Of a stretch of 64,000 nucleotides of DNA, positions 24,790-32,079 are shown in pieces (the stretch's first letter is position 1; each line of letters opens with the position of its first letter). The notes beneath the pieces were generated by a model, which worked only from the letters and a program-made list of their open reading frames with translations, had not been told where the DNA came from and did no database searches. The translations under genes were made by a program, and so were the position numbers. Origin of the DNA: Homoserinibacter sp. GY 40078 (GTDB lineage Bacteria; Actinomycetota; Actinomycetes; Actinomycetales; Microbacteriaceae); NCBI RefSeq assembly GCF_008017545.1, contig NZ_VRTZ01000002.1, positions 1 through 64,000 of the forward strand, given 5' to 3'.

Positions 24790-25595
24790 GGTCGGGCCTC
24801 CGCTGCCTGATCGGTGTCGGTGTCGGTCTCGGTGTCGCCGACGACTGCGAAGAAGATCTCCTCGAGGCTCGGCTGCTTCTCGATGTACTGCACCTCCGCC
24901 GGCGGCAGAAGCGCCGCGAGTTCGGCGAGCGTGCCGTCGACGATGATGCGTCCCCGGTGGAGGATCGCGATGCGGTCGGCGAGCTGCTCCGCCTCCTCGA
25001 GGTACTGCGTGGTGAGCAGCACCGTGGTGCCCTTGCCGGCGAGCTCTTTCACGGCCGCCCACACCTCGTTGCGTGCCTCGGGGTCGAGCCCGGTGGTGGG
25101 CTCGTCGAGGAAGATCACCGCGGGGTCGCCGATGAGGCTCATCGCGATGTCGAGGCGGCGTCGCATGCCGCCCGAGTAGGTCGAGGCGCGGCGGTCGCCC
25201 GCATCTGTGAGCCCGAAGCGCGTGAGCAGCGCCTCGGCGACGGATGCCGGATCCGGCGCGTGCCGCAACCGCGCGACGAGAGCGAGATTCTCACGTCCGG
25301 TGAGGATCTCGTCGACGGCGGCGAACTGGCCGGTGAGGCTGATCGCTTCGCGCACGCGCCCCGGCTGGGCGGCGACGTCGTATCCCGTGACGCTGGCCGA
25401 GCCTGCATCCGCACCGACGAGGGTGGCGAGGATGCGGACGAGGGTGGTCTTTCCGGCGCCGTTCGAGCCGAGCAGGGCCACGATGCTGCCGGGGGCCACC
25501 TCGAGGTCCACCCCGCGCAGGACGCGCAGCGTGCCGTAGGACTTCTCGAGGCCGGCGACCCGGATGGCGGGGGCGGTGGCGGTCGCGGTAGTCAC
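24786..25595 (-). CDS. ABC exporter ATP-binding protein (DrrA-like)
   Basis: ATPase of 269 residues: Walker A GSNGAGKTT, signature YSGGMRRRLDIAMSL (the GGMRRRL form is typical of DrrA-type exporters), Walker B VIFLDEPTTGLDP, and H-loop region LLTTQYLEEAEQLAD. The C terminus has a short Asp/Thr repeat, DTETDTDTDQ. I chose the GTG at 25595 by the GTGA overlap with the DUF1048 gene; the upstream open frame is a shadow. It partners the next permease. Confidence 0.91.
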   Translation of the reverse strand: MTTATATAPAIRVAGLEKSYGTLRVLRGVDLEVAPGSIVALLGSNGAGKTTLVRILATLVGADAGSASVTGYDVAAQPGRVREAISLTGQFAAVDEILTGRENLALVARLRHAPDPASVAEALLTRFGLTDAGDRRASTYSGGMRRRLDIAMSLIGDPAVIFLDEPTTGLDPEARNEVWAAVKELAGKGTTVLLTTQYLEEAEQLADRIAILHRGRIIVDGTLAELAALLPPAEVQYIEKQPSLEEIFFAVVGDTETDTDTDQAAEARP

Positions 25596-25963
25596 GATCC
25601 CTCCCCGGCGGTCTCGGCCTCTGCGATGGCGGTGCGGAGGCGTGCGCGCTCCTTGTCGATCCACTCGGTGGCGCTGTAGGCGTCGCGGAACGCCTCGACG
25701 AACTCGACCGGGTCGTCTCCGACGATGTCGTGCAGAGCGGTGCCGTCGGCGACAGCCCGCTGCCACAGCTCGAGCAGGTCACTGAGCATGCGCACGAGCG
25801 CGTCGCCGTCGGTGATGCCGCCCGCGTACATCAGGTAGCGGTCGGTCGCCTTCGCGGCGGCGCGGTACGGCTCGGGGAGCGCGGCGATGCCCGCGCGGTA
25901 CTGGCGGTATTGCTTCTTCTGCTCGAGCGGTCCGGTGATCGTCTCGATCCACTTGGCGGTCAT
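25592..25963 (-). CDS. DUF1048 family protein
   Basis: Small helical protein of 123 residues opening MTAKWIETITGPLEQKKQYR, with a conserved YLMYAGGITDGDALVRMLSD segment, matching DUF1048. This family is nearly always encoded next to a PadR regulator and often an ABC-2 exporter, as here. Its biochemical role is unknown. It overlaps both neighbours by four bases, so it is translated with them. Confidence 0.82.
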   Translation of the reverse strand: MTAKWIETITGPLEQKKQYRQYRAGIAALPEPYRAAAKATDRYLMYAGGITDGDALVRMLSDLLELWQRAVADGTALHDIVGDDPVEFVEAFRDAYSATEWIDKERARLRTAIAEAETAGEGS

Positions 25964-26295
25964 GCCTGTTCTCCTTCGGTGTGCAGCTGTTCGAGGCGTT
26001 CGGTGAGGAACGTCCAGTTGGCCCAGAATTCGTCGAGGGATTCGCGCCCTCGTCCGTTGAGTGAATAGACCTTGCGCGGGGGCCCCTTCTCCGACGGCAC
26101 CTTCTCGATGTCGACGAGGCCGCGTTGTTCGAGGCGCAGCAGCACCGCGTAGACCGTGCCCTCGACGAGGTCGGTGAAGCCGAGTTCGCGCAGGCGTGCG
26201 GTGATGTCGTAGCCGTGCGCGGGGCGCCGGGCGATTTCGGCGAGCAGCATGCCCTCGAGAAAGCCTTTGAGCATCTCGGTCATCTGCTTGCTCAT
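25960..26295 (-). CDS. PadR family transcriptional regulator
   Basis: Short PadR-type repressor of 111 residues. The winged helix includes LAEIARRPAHGYDITARLRE, then EGTVYAVLLRLEQRGLV and the wing PPRKVYSLNGRGRE, followed by a single dimerisation helix. It begins the exporter cassette and is preceded by AAGGAG. The 100-bp region upstream, shared with the divergent serine hydrolase gene, carries strong direct and inverted repeats that are likely its operators. PadR proteins usually repress their own cassette until an exported compound binds. Confidence 0.9.
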   Translation of the reverse strand: MSKQMTEMLKGFLEGMLLAEIARRPAHGYDITARLRELGFTDLVEGTVYAVLLRLEQRGLVDIEKVPSEKGPPRKVYSLNGRGRESLDEFWANWTFLTERLEQLHTEGEQA

Positions 26296-26311
26296 CGGAG
26301 CTCCTTTCCAC

Positions 26312-26361
26312 TACTCAGTGTTGGTGAGTACCGGTAGACGGTAACACTGAGTACCGGTAGA
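26312..26361. promoter_or_regulatory. PadR operator array
   Basis: Two copies of the 14-mer TGAGTACCGGTAGA start at 26325 and 26348 (23-bp period), each containing the 8-bp palindrome TACCGGTA. Around them, TACTCAGTGTT (26312-26322) and AACACTGAGTA (26343-26353) form a perfect 11-bp inverted repeat. It lies at the presumed PadR promoter and just upstream of the serine hydrolase promoter, so both directions may be controlled. Confidence 0.7.
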
Positions 26362-26384
26362 TAGCAATACCGAATACCGCGGGT

Positions 26385-26390
26385 TAGCAT
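26385..26390 (+). promoter_or_regulatory. -10 element, leaderless start of serine hydrolase gene
   Basis: TAGCAT, six bases before the ATG at 26397. No ribosome-binding site. Confidence 0.4.
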
Positions 26391-26396
26391 CCCGTC

Positions 26397-27737
26397 ATGC
26401 GTCTCCTCCGTGGGGCCGGCATCGTCGCCGCCTCTCTCGCGCTCGTGCTCGTCGTCGCTCTCACGGGCGTGTACCTCTGGCAGGGGCCGATCCTGTTGAC
26501 CGGAACCGGCTACGCGGCCCACAACGCGTGCGCGGTCGAGCGGGTGGCGGGGCGCGAGGATCCGGCGACGGACCTGCCGCCGAATCCGCTCGTGCCGTAC
26601 CTCGACGTGCGGTCGGCGGGGGCCGTCGCGACCGCGTCGATCCTGGGCGTCGGCACGCCGCAACAGGCGCGCTACACGCCCGGCTTCGGCTGCACGCTCG
26701 CATCCGCTGCCCTCGACCTCGGGTCGCCGACGGAGGTGAGCTCGGCGGGCAATCCGTTCACGGAGGCAGTCGTGTCGGAGGCCGACCCGGAACTCGAGGC
26801 GGCCCTCGATAGGGCGTTCGGGTCGGAGCTCTCGGCGGAAGACGCCGAGGCGCTCGGCACCCGCGGGGTCGTGATCGTGAAGAACGGCGAACTCGTCGCG
26901 GAGCGCTACGCGGACGGCTTCGACGCGTCGACGCCGCAGCTTGGCTGGTCGATGTCGAAGTCGGTCACCTCACTCATGACCGGCATGCTCGTGCAGCAGG
27001 GCGTGGTGGCGCTGGAGGATGACCACCTGCGGCCGGAGTGGACGGACGAGCGCGCCGACATCACGGTGGAGCAGCTGCTGCGGATGACGAGCGGCCTCAC
27101 CTGGGACGAGACGTACGACCTCGGCACGCCGATCACCCGGATGCTGTACCTCGAATCCGACATGGGGCGGTACGTCGCGAGTCTGCCGCTCGCGCATTCG
27201 CCGGGGGAGGTGCAGCAGTATTCATCCGGATCGACGACGCTGCTCTGTTCGGTGCTCGCCGAGCGCACGGGGCTCGGCGCCGATCTGCCCCGCGCGACCC
27301 TGTTCCAGGCGCTCGGCCTGTCGTCGGCTGTGATGGAGCCGGATGCGTCAGGCGTGCCGGTGTGCTCGTCGTACATGTGGGCGACCCCGCGCGACTGGGC
27401 GGCGGTCGGCCAGTTCGCCATGCAGGCCGGCGCGTGGAACGGCGAGCAGTTGCTGCCGAACGACTGGATCCGCCGGAGCCTCACCGTGACCGACGTCTCG
27501 GCCACCGACGACCCCGGCTTCGGGATGGGGTGGCGCATGAACGAGCTGCCCGACGGCTCGCTCCGCTGGCCGGAACTGCCCGACGACACCTTCTATGCAT
27601 CCGGCCACGACGGCCAGAAGCTGATCCTGGTGCCGTCGGAGGGACTCGTGGTGGTGCGGATGGGGTTCACGCCCGTTGCGGACGACGCGCCGTCGGAGGT
27701 GGCGCTCGTGGCGGAGGTGATGGCGGCGCTGAGGTGA
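26397..27737 (+). CDS. Membrane-anchored serine hydrolase (beta-lactamase class C-like)
   Basis: Protein of 446 residues with one N-terminal transmembrane helix (about 8-29) and an extracytoplasmic beta-lactamase/DD-peptidase fold. The nucleophile motif SxxK is Ser185-M-S-Lys188, the second motif is YSSGS and the third is GHDGQ, the common variant in esterase-like members. It is a general penicillin-binding-protein-like esterase or peptidase rather than a true beta-lactamase. It is divergent from the PadR exporter cassette and shares its operator region. Confidence 0.87.
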   Translation: MRLLRGAGIVAASLALVLVVALTGVYLWQGPILLTGTGYAAHNACAVERVAGREDPATDLPPNPLVPYLDVRSAGAVATASILGVGTPQQARYTPGFGCTLASAALDLGSPTEVSSAGNPFTEAVVSEADPELEAALDRAFGSELSAEDAEALGTRGVVIVKNGELVAERYADGFDASTPQLGWSMSKSVTSLMTGMLVQQGVVALEDDHLRPEWTDERADITVEQLLRMTSGLTWDETYDLGTPITRMLYLESDMGRYVASLPLAHSPGEVQQYSSGSTTLLCSVLAERTGLGADLPRATLFQALGLSSAVMEPDASGVPVCSSYMWATPRDWAAVGQFAMQAGAWNGEQLLPNDWIRRSLTVTDVSATDDPGFGMGWRMNELPDGSLRWPELPDDTFYASGHDGQKLILVPSEGLVVVRMGFTPVADDAPSEVALVAEVMAALR

Positions 27738-27786
27738 GCTCCGGAGCCGAGCATCTCGCTGCAGAGGGATGCGGCGCGCGGCACGA

Positions 27787-27792
27787 GAGAAT
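27787..27792 (+). promoter_or_regulatory. -10 element, leaderless start of Fgd-like gene
   Basis: GAGAAT with six bases to the GTG at 27799. Confidence 0.35.
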
Positions 27793-27798
27793 AGGGGA

Positions 27799-28794
27799 GT
27801 GACCCCTCACATCGGCTACGCCGGCATGCTCGAGCGTTTCGCGCCGAACGATGTCATCGCGCTCGCGCAGAAGGCCGAGGCCGCAGGCTTCACCGGGGTG
27901 ATGGCGGCCGACCACTTCCAGCCGTGGACTCCGCAGCAGGGGCAGGCGAGCTTCATGTGGAACGTGCTCTCGGCGCTCGGGCAGGTGACCACGGGCGATC
28001 TCGGCACCGTCACCGCCCCGACGTTCCGCTGGCATCCGGCGATGGTCGCGCAGGCATCCGCGACCCTCGCCGCCATGTATCCGGGGCGGCACTGGCTGGG
28101 GCTTGGATCCGGTGAGGCGATCAACGAGCACATCGTCGGGCGGTACTGGCCGGAGGCGCCGGAGCGCATCAACCGGATGTTCGAGGCGGTCGACCTCATC
28201 AAGAAGCTGTTCGCTGCATCTCTCTCGGGGCGCGACGCGCGGCACGAGGGGCAGTACTACAAGCTCGAGTCCACGCGGCTTTGGACGATGCCCCGCACCG
28301 CGCCGCCGATCCTCATCGGCACGGCGGGGCCGGTCACGGCGAAGCGGGCCGGTCGCACGGTGGACGGGATCGTGATCGACGGCGCCCCGGTCGACAAGAT
28401 CGCGCCCCTGCTGCAGCGGTTCGCGGAGGGCGGCCGGGAGGTGGGCCGGGATCCGCGCACGCAGACCCGCATCCTGCGCCTCCACGTCAGCTGGGCGCCC
28501 ACACACCAGGAGGCGGTGCGCGCGGCGCTCGCCGAGTGGCCGAACGCGGGGATGCGCTTCCCGAAGTCCGACATCCGCTCGCCGTACGAGCTGGAGCAGA
28601 TCGCCCGCAGCGTGCGGCCGGAGGACTTCGAGGGGCGCGTGCTGATCTCGGACGACCCCGACGTGCACCGTGCCCACATCCAGCGCCACCTCGATCTGGG
28701 GTTCGACCGCATCTACCTACACAACGTCGGGCGTGACCAGGAGGCGTTCATCGACGTCTTCGGGCGCGAGGTGCTGCCCGCGCTTCGCGGCTGA
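27799..28794 (+). CDS. LLM-class F420-dependent oxidoreductase, Fgd-like (TIGR03557-type)
   Basis: Luciferase-fold enzyme of 331 residues. It shares with Fgd the F420-binding layout: AADHFQPWTPQQG, LGLGSGEAINEHI and YPGRHWLG, but the sugar-phosphate residues differ, so glucose-6-phosphate is not assured. It matches the F420-dependent TIGR03557-type group in my reading. The GTG at 27799 is likely leaderless. It lies directly upstream of cofE, which supports true F420 dependence; the two have separate -10 elements. Confidence 0.87.
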   Translation: MTPHIGYAGMLERFAPNDVIALAQKAEAAGFTGVMAADHFQPWTPQQGQASFMWNVLSALGQVTTGDLGTVTAPTFRWHPAMVAQASATLAAMYPGRHWLGLGSGEAINEHIVGRYWPEAPERINRMFEAVDLIKKLFAASLSGRDARHEGQYYKLESTRLWTMPRTAPPILIGTAGPVTAKRAGRTVDGIVIDGAPVDKIAPLLQRFAEGGREVGRDPRTQTRILRLHVSWAPTHQEAVRAALAEWPNAGMRFPKSDIRSPYELEQIARSVRPEDFEGRVLISDDPDVHRAHIQRHLDLGFDRIYLHNVGRDQEAFIDVFGREVLPALRG

Positions 28795-28830
28795 GTGCTG
28801 ACATCCGGCACGTTTGGCGCCCGGAGTGAG

Positions 28831-28836
28831 GACAAT
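28831..28836 (+). promoter_or_regulatory. -10 element, leaderless start of cofE
   Basis: GACAAT, six bases before the GTG at 28843. Confidence 0.4.
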
Positions 28837-28842
28837 GGATCC

Positions 28843-29619
28843 GTGACCCACACCGGCCCCGCGTTCAGCGTGTTCGCCCTGCTCGGGCTGCCCGAATTCC
28901 GGCCCGGCGACGACCTCGCCGGCCTCCTCGGCGACGCGCTCGCGCCGGTGATCGAGGATGGCGACATCATCGCCGTGACGAGCAAGATCGTCTCCAAAGC
29001 CGAAGGGCGCCTGTACCCGGCGGAGGACCGGGAGGATGCGATCACCGCCGAAACGGTGCGGGTCGTCGCGACGCGCGCGCACGCCGACGGCAGCGGCATC
29101 ACCCGAATCGTCGAGAACCGGCAGGGCCTCGTGATGGCGGCGGCCGGCGTCGACGCGTCGAACGTGGATGCGGGGCACGTGCTGCTGCTGCCGGAGGAGC
29201 CGGACCGCTCCGCCCGGCACATCGCCGAGGTGCTGCGGGTGCGGTTTCACGTGCGGGTGGGGGTGATCCTCACCGACACGATGGGGCGCCCGTGGCGCGA
29301 AGGGCAGACGGATGCGGCGATCGGTGCGGCGGGGGTCGTGGTGCTCAACGACCTGGCCGGCACGGTCGACGCGCATGGGCACCCGCTGGCTGTCACGGCG
29401 CCGGCGATAGCCGATGAGCTGGCGGCCGCTGCGGAGCTCGTGAAGGGGAAGGCCGACGGGCGACCGGTGGCGGTGATCCGGGGGCTCGGCCACCTCGTGA
29501 CGGACCTCGACGCCCCCGGCGCGCGCGCCCTCGTGCGGCCGAGTGAGCGCGACCTGTTCCGCCTCGGCACCCGCGAGGCCTACGACGAGGGCTTCGCCGC
29601 GGGCCGCTCGGCCCCCTGA
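28843..29619 (+). CDS. cofE: Coenzyme F420-0:L-glutamate ligase (stand-alone CofE)
   Basis: Enzyme of 258 residues that adds gamma-linked glutamates to F420-0 using GTP. Recognisable segments are the [18 protein letters not shown] block, [20 protein letters not shown] and [20 protein letters not shown]. It covers only the ligase domain; mycobacterial FbiB is about 450 residues, with a C-terminal FMN reductase domain that is absent here. The GTG at 28843 is leaderless. Next to an F420-type oxidoreductase; cofC and cofD are about 11 kb away. Confidence 0.93.
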   Translation: MTHTGPAFSVFALLGLPEFRPGDDLAGLLGDALAPVIEDGDIIAVTSKIVSKAEGRLYPAEDREDAITAETVRVVATRAHADGSGITRIVENRQGLVMAAAGVDASNVDAGHVLLLPEEPDRSARHIAEVLRVRFHVRVGVILTDTMGRPWREGQTDAAIGAAGVVVLNDLAGTVDAHGHPLAVTAPAIADELAAAAELVKGKADGRPVAVIRGLGHLVTDLDAPGARALVRPSERDLFRLGTREAYDEGFAAGRSAP

Positions 29620-29656
29620 CTCCACCGCGCCGACCCTGTCGCCCGGCCACCCGGGG

Positions 29657-29711
29657 GAGGGGACGCAAAGTGCCCGAGACACGCCGTGTCTCGAGCACTT
29701 TGCGTCCCCTC
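29657..29711. repeat. 55-nt near-perfect palindrome
   Basis: Arms of 17 bp (29657-29673 with 29695-29711) and 8 bp (29675-29682 with 29686-29693), one mismatch between them and a 3-base loop, giving a 25-bp stem. It lies between cofE and the MoxR gene. It may terminate cofE transcription, but its length and symmetry suggest a mobile or dispersed palindromic repeat. Confidence 0.8.
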
Positions 29712-29740
29712 AGGCACGTGACGGATCCGAAGGCCCGTGC

Positions 29741-29746
29741 GAGACT
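29741..29746 (+). promoter_or_regulatory. -10 element of the MoxR operon
   Basis: GAGACT, six bases before the ATG at 29753, with GTGACG at 29718-29723 as a possible -35 (17-base spacer). Confidence 0.45.
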
Positions 29747-29752
29747 CGGACG

Positions 29753-30781
29753 ATGGATCGCGTACCCGATTCCGGGGAGGATGTCGGCATCGACGCCGAG
29801 ACCTCCACGGGGGCCCTGCCGCTGCCCGAGTTCCTCCTCGATTCGCGGGCGGTGATGGCCGCGGTCGAGACCGTCATCGACGGCAAACGCGACGTCGTCG
29901 AGCTCGCCACGACCGTGCTGCTCGCCGAGGGGCATCTGCTCGTCGAGGACGTGCCCGGCGTCGGCAAGACGATGCTGGCCCGCGCCCTGGCGCGCAGCGT
30001 CGACTGCACGGTGAACCGCATCCAGTTCACCCCCGACCTGTTGCCCTCGGACATCACGGGCGTCTCGGTCTTCAACCAGGCCGACCGCGAGTTCGAGTTC
30101 AAGCCGGGCCCCGTGTTCGCGAACATCGTCATCGGCGACGAGATCAACCGCGCGAGCCCGAAGACCCAGTCGGCTCTGCTCGAGTCGATGGAGGAGCACC
30201 ACGTCTCGGTCGACGGCGCCACCTACGACCTTCCCCGCCCGTTCACCGTCATCGCCACCCAGAATCCGGTCGAGATGGAGGGCACCTACGCCCTCCCCGA
30301 AGCCCAGCGCGACCGCTTCATGGCGCGGATCTCGATGGGCTACCCGGATGCCGCGAACGAGATCGCGATGCTCCGCACCCGCCAGCAGGGCAGCCCGCTC
30401 GACGACCTCTCGCCGGTCGTCACGATCGAGCGGCTGCGGCGCATGATCCTCACCGTCCGCGACGTATTCGTGAGCCCCGCCGTCGAGCACTACGCGGTCG
30501 CGATCGCCGCCGCGACCCGCGTCGACCGCGAACTGCGGCTCGGCGCGAGTCCCCGCGCCACCCTGCAGCTCGTGCGGGCGTCGAAGGCCCGCGCGGCGCT
30601 CGACGGCCGCGACTTCGTGCTGCCCGACGACATCGACGCGCTCGCCGTGCCGGTGCTCGCCCACCGTCTGATGCCGGCGAAGTCCACCGGATCCGGGTTC
30701 GGTCGCGAGGCGCTCGCCGAGATCGCGGCGCGGATCGTGCGGTCGACGCCCGTGCCGCTCGGCGCATCCGGTCCCGCCTGA
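29753..30781 (+). CDS. MoxR-type AAA+ ATPase
   Basis: AAA+ ATPase of 342 residues. Walker A is in EDVPGVGKTMLARAL, Walker B in NIVIGDEINRASPKTQSALL, and sensor 1 in VIATQNPVEMEGTY. MoxR proteins act as chaperones for metalloproteins or cell-surface factors and are typically encoded, as here, ahead of a DUF58 protein and a transglutaminase. The ATG at 29753 appears leaderless. First gene of a three-gene operon. Confidence 0.93.
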   Translation: MDRVPDSGEDVGIDAETSTGALPLPEFLLDSRAVMAAVETVIDGKRDVVELATTVLLAEGHLLVEDVPGVGKTMLARALARSVDCTVNRIQFTPDLLPSDITGVSVFNQADREFEFKPGPVFANIVIGDEINRASPKTQSALLESMEEHHVSVDGATYDLPRPFTVIATQNPVEMEGTYALPEAQRDRFMARISMGYPDAANEIAMLRTRQQGSPLDDLSPVVTIERLRRMILTVRDVFVSPAVEHYAVAIAAATRVDRELRLGASPRATLQLVRASKARAALDGRDFVLPDDIDALAVPVLAHRLMPAKSTGSGFGREALAEIAARIVRSTPVPLGASGPA

Positions 30782-30795
30782 GCGTCGGTCCTCCC

Positions 30796-32079
30796 GTGTC
30801 CGCCCCCTCGTTGCTGCGCCGCAGGCGTCGCCTGCGTCTCACAGCGCGCGGCTGGGTGGCGATCGTCGTCGGGCTCGTCTGTCTCGTGCTCGGCTACACG
30901 ACGGGTCGTGGTGAGCTGCTCGTCGCGGGTTCGCTCGCGTTGCTGCTGTCGCTCGGCGGCCTGCTCGTCGCGCGCATCCGTCGTCCGGATCTCGGCGTCG
31001 TGCGTCTGTTCTCCCCGCCGGTGGTCGCGGCCGGGTCGACCACGCATGTGACGCTGCGTGTGCATAACGCGAGCTCGCTCGCGACACCGGTGCTGCGCAC
31101 CGACGACACCGTCCCGTGGCGGGAGGCTCTGCCCGCCCACACGATCGACACGATCCGCTCGGGGACCGTCGCGCAACGCACGGTGGAGATCGGATTCGAG
31201 CTGCATCCCCCTCGAAGGGGCCTGTTCCCGGTAGGTCCGCTCGTCGTCGAGCACGCCGATCCGTTCGGGATGGCACGCGCTCTCACCGCTGTCGGCGACG
31301 TCGACAGGCTCACGGTCGTGCCGGCCGTCACCCCGCTTCCGGAGGGCGGCCCTGTGCTGATCGACGGGGACGGCACGGCACAACTCGTGCAGCGGCGCGC
31401 GGTCGGCAACGACGATGACCTCTCGACCCGCGAGTACCGGCACGGCGATGCGCTGCGTCGCGTGCATTGGCGCGCATCCGCCCGGCACGGCGAGCTCATG
31501 GTGCGGCAGGAGGAGCACCGCAGCCACCCCGACGCGCGGATCGTGGTCGACACCCGCCTCGGCGGGTACCCGGATGCCGAGGCCGACGACATCACCTGGC
31601 CGCGCACGGCCCACAGCGAGGCGTTCGAGTGGGCGGTGCGGATGCTCGCCTCGCTCGCCGTGCACCTCGACGAGCAGGGTTTCCGCGTCGGGATCGTCGA
31701 GACCGGCGCCCCGCAGGTGGTCGACATCGGAGAGAGGTGGGAGGGCGGCCAGCGTGTGGAGGCGTTCCTCACGAGCCTCGCGTCGGTCCGTCTGCTCGAT
31801 CGCCGCCAAGAGGGCGAGCTGCCGTCGGCTGGTCCCGACGCGAGCGGTCCGACGTTCGCGATCCTCGCGGATGCCGACGAGGACGTCGTGGAGTGGGTAC
31901 TGCGGCAGCGCCGTCCGGGTCAGGCGGGGGCCGTGTTCCTGCTGGGGATGCGCGCATCCGCCCGGGAGCGCTTCGCGGACGCCGGATGGGTGTGCGTCGA
32001 TGCGGCTGCGAGCGATGATCCCGGAGACGCGTGGCGGTCGTCGGCGACGGAGGCGGGGTTCATCCGTGGCGCTCACTGA
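30796..32079 (+). CDS. DUF58 domain membrane protein
   Basis: Protein of 427 residues with two N-terminal helices (about 17-52) and a C-terminal DUF58 domain that has the signature REYRHGDALRRVHWRASARH. DUF58 proteins have a von Willebrand A-like fold and are functionally linked to MoxR. The GTG at 30796 is 14 bases after the MoxR stop; it overlaps the next gene by 14 bases. Likely works at the membrane with the transglutaminase partner. Confidence 0.9.
   Translation: MSAPSLLRRRRRLRLTARGWVAIVVGLVCLVLGYTTGRGELLVAGSLALLLSLGGLLVARIRRPDLGVVRLFSPPVVAAGSTTHVTLRVHNASSLATPVLRTDDTVPWREALPAHTIDTIRSGTVAQRTVEIGFELHPPRRGLFPVGPLVVEHADPFGMARALTAVGDVDRLTVVPAVTPLPEGGPVLIDGDGTAQLVQRRAVGNDDDLSTREYRHGDALRRVHWRASARHGELMVRQEEHRSHPDARIVVDTRLGGYPDAEADDITWPRTAHSEAFEWAVRMLASLAVHLDEQGFRVGIVETGAPQVVDIGERWEGGQRVEAFLTSLASVRLLDRRQEGELPSAGPDASGPTFAILADADEDVVEWVLRQRRPGQAGAVFLLGMRASARERFADAGWVCVDAAASDDPGDAWRSSATEAGFIRGAH

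Noticed and set aside
26397-27737. Beta-lactamase resistance gene
   Set aside because: It has the SxxK fold, but the YSS and GHDG motifs and the membrane anchor suit a general esterase/peptidase-like serine hydrolase; no basis for claiming resistance.
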